A DNA stretch of 64,000 nucleotides from Welwitschia mirabilis (Eukaryota; Gnetophyta; Gnetopsida; Welwitschiales), in assembly GCA_051453625.1 (NCBI GenBank), contig JBOZIK010000001.1:258036064-258100063 (forward strand), written 5' to 3'. A program made the position numbers and the translations under genes. Shown piece after piece: positions 58,917 to 64,000 of this stretch; position 1 is the stretch's first letter, and the number at the start of each line of letters is the position of its first letter. Below the pieces are notes generated by a model. The model had not been told where the DNA came from, made no database searches, and saw nothing but the letters and a program-made list of their open reading frames with translations.

Positions 58917-59634
58917 GGTAATACTCTCTACTATGAGCCCTATGGACATGGGACCAAACCTTTAAAAATTAAAGAATAAAATATATACAGACATTATTAG
59001 TTTTATTCCTAGTGGTGTATAATTAGATTACTAAAAATTATTAAGAAATAATAATAAAGAAGATAATATGAAATTGAGATCTTGGACACAACTTAGATGT
59101 TGTATGTGTTTCCTTATCTTGTACTTAAGAAATCCTATACCTATCTATTCCTTGTTGTGGATCATATTGAGAATGGTGATGGTTATGATTCTCACATCAT
59201 ACTTACATGTGTAGTAATCATTGCAAAGAATGATGTTAAAAAAAGATAATGGCTATAATAAAAATTGGGTCTTATCTACATGCTTTCTTATTTTATTGCA
59301 TGAATAATAGTTAAAGGATTTTTTGTATTCTAGAGCTTTATATTAATTATTGACATGATGTTAGTATTATACTTAAGTTTATTCAAGTAATAAATAAGTA
59401 TTTATAAATGTGCATGTGAAATATTTATCTATTCTTAAATCTAAGAACTATATGTATTAGTTATCTTCATTTCCATAGAAAAATTACTTAAGAAATATAT
59501 TTATGTATGTAGCTTATATATTTATTAATAATAGTAGATGACTTAAGTATAGGTGATTCAATTTTAATCACTTGTGATTAGTATTATAGTTATTTAATAT
59601 TTACTATGTCAATAATATTAACTGAAACTATTTT

Positions 59635-59690
59635 ACAAGTGGTTAAGTTAGTCTGGTATTTAACAGAAAGTTTGGAGTTCAAGTTCATTT
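59635..59690 (+). ncRNA. tRNA-like (possibly SINE head) remnant
   Basis: CAAGTGGTTAAGTTAGTC resembles the internal A box of a tRNA, and GGAGTTCAAGTTC, about 35 bases on, resembles the B box (GGTTCAAATC type). TCTG...CAGA between them could pair as an anticodon stem. No acceptor stem closes and there is no clear poly-A tail or flanking repeat. It could be a tRNA-derived SINE head, a tRNA pseudogene, or chance. Confidence 0.3.
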
Positions 59691-62600
59691 AGGTGAAAAT
59701 TTTATCATTTCACTTATTTATTACTTACACTATATGTGACCTAGATAAGAAAACTAGAATAACTTTGATTAATATAAATTATAGCTAGCTAATCACTACA
59801 TGTTCAGTTCTTAGTGGGCTAAGTTCTTTCTACATGGTCCATTTATTTTTCTTAAGTAAATCTTGTCCTTTTCTCTTCTTCTACATGTTCTTTGTGGTAT
59901 GAAAAATAACTACTAATTTGACAACTTGCCACATCCTTTCCTCCCAATATAGAATCCAACTAGGAAATCTGATCATCATTGAAATCATTATAATTACTAA
60001 AAAGGACATCTAACCCATAGCTATAAGTTTTCCTTCCTAATAATTATTATAGGTTATCCCTTTTACTTTAGAATATAATTATTCTTGAAACCACCACCTC
60101 CCATTAGTTATAGGTTTTATGAATTTAAAGGTAATCAAGTTCATCATAAAAATTTGACTTTTTATTTCAACTAGCATGTAACAATATTTTTCCTCTTTTA
60201 TGTAGCTTTTGTTGTATAGTGGACTCCTAAGAAATATTCTTGGCTACTATTCCTTTTTGTCCCCTTTATATTTTTCTTGGCAGACACACCTCAATGGCAA
60301 ATGTTAGTGCTCTTCCTCACTGGGTGTTAGAGAAATGTCTATTCATGTCTTCTCTTCCTCTTTTTGCATAACCCTTTATTCCCTTGCATGTCACTATCTC
60401 TTTGTGTGATGCTCTAGTCAATTGCTTTTTAGTCAACTGAGAACTCTTCTACTTTAGCTGACTAATCCTTTTATTAATTCATCTTAATGACCTTTTTTAA
60501 TAGTGTTATATGGTCTTGCTTTATCTTCTTGGTCTTTTAAGATGCCAAAGTAGATCAACACTACCCTTTTCTACTATGTTTAAATTAGTAATATCTTTTT
60601 ACCTTTTCTTAAACTATGTAATAATATCAGTTCCCTCATTTTAGATTAATGCATTTTTGTTAAACTTGGTGTCAATCATTCTACTATTGACTTCACTACA
60701 TGATCTCTCTCTAAGCTAACTTCTTTTGATCATGTATTTCTTTTTTAAGTTTCTTTCCAAGGATTCTCTATCAATAGTTAATGCTCTTTACTCTCCTCAT
60801 GCATTAGCCCTTTTATCTTAATGCACTAGTCCTAGCTATGTCATTACAGCTATGGTTCATTCCTATTACCCATTCTTTTTATAATGCACATCCTTTCTCT
60901 ATTAATGCCTAGTGTGTCTTGGTAACATGTGCCATTTTACTGGATGCCAATAACTTCCTTTATCTCCTCTTTTCTATGAAGCTTATGTTTGGAACTTAAT
61001 GTAATCATCAACCATAAAACTATAACTAAATAAATCCAAAAATCCAAATAATTATTCTCATGGTTTTCCTTATCCTTCCCCCATTGTTCAATGTTTAACT
61101 TGATACTCTTTCTCTATTCCAACTAAGACTAATTCTTATGAAAGACTTATACCTCTAAAACCTACATTTTATTAATGCTTGTATCTATAGGAACATTCCC
61201 AATCAAAAAGACATAAACATAGGTTAAAATGATGATTAAATTAGATATTACAAGGATATCAAGAATATTAGCAACTTATAGGTCCTTAGTTTAAGTCTCT
61301 AGGAAAATCCTTTTCTTTACATAGACTTACTCTTGAGTTATACATATCTTTAATTTATTAAGATTTTTAATATAAGTATATTTAATTATAATATATATTT
61401 AACATGACCTAAAAATATTTAATTTCAATATGCTGATTAATTGATTGGTACCATGGTGTTAGTAGTTCTATCTATTATTTCTAATATAATTAAGATAAAA
61501 TATTATTTAAAAGTTATATCTATAATACTAATATCTCTCTTAGAAAATCTCATTATATTGTTAAATATAAAGCATGAACATTACATCTTGGTATGGATTC
61601 ATCAATCTATGGTACAAAATCTATTACTATCTCATTATATTATTAAATATAAATATTATTATGTTTTTAGCTCCATTTATTAAAGAACTAACCCCATCCT
61701 AAATTGCTTAAGTATCCATAAATCTTAAAGAATAGATAAAAAGAAATTCATTTCATAAAATAGATTTGACAATGATTTCCTTCATAAGAAGTGTAGGGGT
61801 ATCTATTGTTATCATATTATAAAATTTAATAACTTATAAATGCCTCAGAAGGTCTTTTAAAGTATTTTCTCAAATAAACACCTTAAAAGGCATCACCTTA
61901 AAAAAAAACAATTATAGAATAATTTTCTCTTGATGTACCTACATCCTTTTTTAATGCGTGTCTATCTCTATTTTTTATTCTTCTCTGATCTTCTTCAATC
62001 CCCCCAACCCCCCTCCTTTTGTGTAATGGATACTTTCTACTATGATTTGTCTGAATAGAGATCCATGAGATTTGATTAATGGATATGCATGGAAATGCAA
62101 TTAACTTTTGCAAGAGGCAATGATAGAGTAAATGATGCTATTAAGATGTGGTGTATTTAAGAATTATTGTGCTATAGTGTTATAAAGAAATTAAAGATAG
62201 TAAAGTGAACACCAAAAGTAGAGTGAAGATCAATGGTTAGTCCATTCATGCATTTTAACATTTACACAATTTTAAAATAACTTAATGTATGTAAATGACT
62301 TGGGAAGATCCATGAAAACAACTAAGCTTAAGTAATGAAAGCCAAAAGTCCATGGAACCACTTCTAGATTATGGGTCTTCTTTTTATTATCTGCAACCTC
62401 CCCACTTTTCTTTGAGCTATCCTATCTATTGTGCTTTCACCACCTTGTTCTCCTGATCATTGTGGCCTCCCCCTTCTCATAATTACCATTTTTTCTTCCA
62501 TAAATAATAGCATAGTAATAAATAAGGACTAGCTCAAGGCTTTTTTATATTCCTCTAGGTTTAGTAAAAAAAATCTTTTCATCATTTAAGTAATTCTATT

Positions 62601-64000
62601 ACCCAGTTGTTTTTCATATATTGCATAGTTTCTCCATTAATTTATAGATTTGGAGGAATGCCATTAGGCACAACTTTGTAAATTTATTTTAATGAATGTC
62701 TAAGTACATTCTCAGTATTCAAATTAATAACATAAAGATCCTTCATGCATATCTCAAAAGGAATCCAAAGTTCAAAAGCAAATGAATTCATAGGTGAAAG
62801 GGTCCTAAATGTCAAAATAGTAGATAGTGAAGCTTTTGCTATTTCTTTAAAAATAATAGAAGGATTTAAACACCACATGTTCAAGGACATTTTCCATCCT
62901 TACATAGCCATTCCCATAAAATGTTAATGATAGGAAAAATAATATACATAAACTAGGAGAATACTAACTTAAAATATGAAAATAAGGTCAACATAATAGC
63001 TTTTCAAATTATTTTCCTTTCCTGATCCTCATCTTGTTTCACATATTTCTAAACACTTAATTGATAGTAAATTACTTGTTTTCCATTGGCCATTAGTAAA
63101 TACATAAGGGATGAGAGTATATTTTCAAGTGTAATGGCCAAGAATCTAATAAGACAAGGTGCTTTTTCTTTTTTTGCTTTTTAATCTGAATCTATTTTGA
63201 TTGCCTTTATAGCATAATTTTGTAGAATCTCAAACTAATTTAAAGAGATCCTTTCTTGCTAGGATTTACTGAAAAGCATATCCCAGCTTTATGAGCTTGC
63301 TCTTTAAAGTAAGATAATTTTTTAGAGGCTTTATTACATCTCTTAATCCGACTAGCATAATTTTATTGGAATGGACTCTTATTTGTGTTTTAAGTCCATT
63401 GATTATAGAAGACCAAGCTATCCCCTATAAGTAATGGTCTGATATGCTACTTTCCATGTAGATAATTAATTAAGTAAAAGTCGTTTCCTCTGATTGCATC
63501 TGCTTGATTGATGAAAGCCTTTTATTAGTCCCTTTAGCCCTAACAACATTCTAGAATTACTAATGTATGGATGCAGGGATTTGAAGATCATATTTCACAA
63601 AAAATATTAAAATGTTAAATATTAGACTTGAAGAAAGTTTAATGCAAATTCAGTTTGCTCTATTTCACTTGGTCTTATTTACTTTTATTGTGTGAACACT
63701 CCTTCTTACCATGTTATTATTGGACTAACTGTCTTTTTATCATTTATTCTAATGGCTTTTAACTTTTTCTATGCTTTCTTTGATGTTTTATTTTATCCTT
63801 TAAGAATAGTATCATCTTCCCTATTTTTAAGTTTATATTTCTTATAATATTGACTTTAACAAAGCATTTGGAATTGTTAACAGTGAATTCAAGTGAGACC
63901 ATCGAAAGTGTTAATGCTAAGATAGATTCTTCTTATGTTAGCTTATGCAATGCAAAATATGTGTATTATATGCTAAGGTAAAAATATAAATGACACTAAA

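Larger units (their letters stand above)
55984..64000. other. 8 kb of A+T-rich DNA without a recognised gene
   Basis: I read both strands and found only short open stretches (60-80 codons, e.g. 57369-57551, 61441-61683, 61898-62113, 62684-62927) with no recognisable motif, and no clear LTR pair. A minus-strand stretch around 56580-56640 (TYDEMSFTDV, stop, AIEESIS) looks slightly protein-like but could not be placed. A segment near 60200-60950 is a little less A+T-rich. It may hold very old transposon debris or intergenic DNA. Confidence 0.45.

Noticed and set aside
62684-62927. Overlapping open frames on both strands as a gene
   Set aside because: Both are short, with no recognisable motif and no supporting context.

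Overview
This window looks like plant nuclear heterochromatin. It is strongly A+T-rich, visibly poor in CG dinucleotides, carries 11 assembly gaps, and is mostly old LTR retrotransposons nested in one another. The lineages (Sirevirus-type Ty1/copia, chromovirus-type Ty3/gypsy, Athila/Tat-like Ty3/gypsy) point to a seed plant; I cannot name the species. I found no intact host gene, rRNA, CRISPR array or bacterial-style operon. Every coding stretch I recognise is a retrotransposon remnant with stops and frameshifts.

Layout. (1) 1-14882: a minus-strand Ty3/gypsy chromovirus-like element (G; integrase, RNase H, RT, protease, gag, PBS, 5' LTR), cut at 2649/11185 by a plus-strand Athila/Tat-like element (A, 2650-11184) with the 5-bp target duplication AGGTT. 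(2) 15044-21815: a minus-strand Athila/Tat-like relative (H) with 1.5-1.6 kb LTRs. (3) 21816-24548: A+T-rich sequence with no recognisable gene. (4) 24549-33983: a small minus-strand gag-only Ty1/copia element (D), one of whose ~280-bp LTRs is split by a plus-strand Athila/Tat-like element (B, 24592-31946). (5) 34243-55983: a minus-strand Sirevirus-type copia element (E) with 1.5-kb LTRs, a GATGT target duplication, and a plus-strand Athila/Tat-like element (C, 37960-48452) inserted downstream of its pol. (6) 55984-64000: A+T-rich DNA with only a weak tRNA-derived (SINE-like) trace and a microsatellite.

How the parts work together. G and E are decayed autonomous-type elements with full pol sets. 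A, B, C and H have LTRs, a tRNA-Asp-type primer site and (where visible) a polypurine tract, but no visible protease, RT or RNase H. Between the leader and an integrase-C-terminus-like tail they share an unrecognised acidic/Asn-rich reading frame with repeated short motifs (NKRLF..EIY, IPFMFYQL). Only A keeps a gag-like core. They look like a non-autonomous family that relied on other elements for enzymes. D is a second non-autonomous type: LTR, primer site, one gag frame, LTR.

The best candidate for something undescribed is that shared frame in A, B, C and H, together with a recurrent 14-bp palindrome (GTCATCTAGATGAC) in LTRs, just inside the primer site and just upstream of the polypurine tract. 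All boundaries and similarities were read by eye; no alignment or database search was run.
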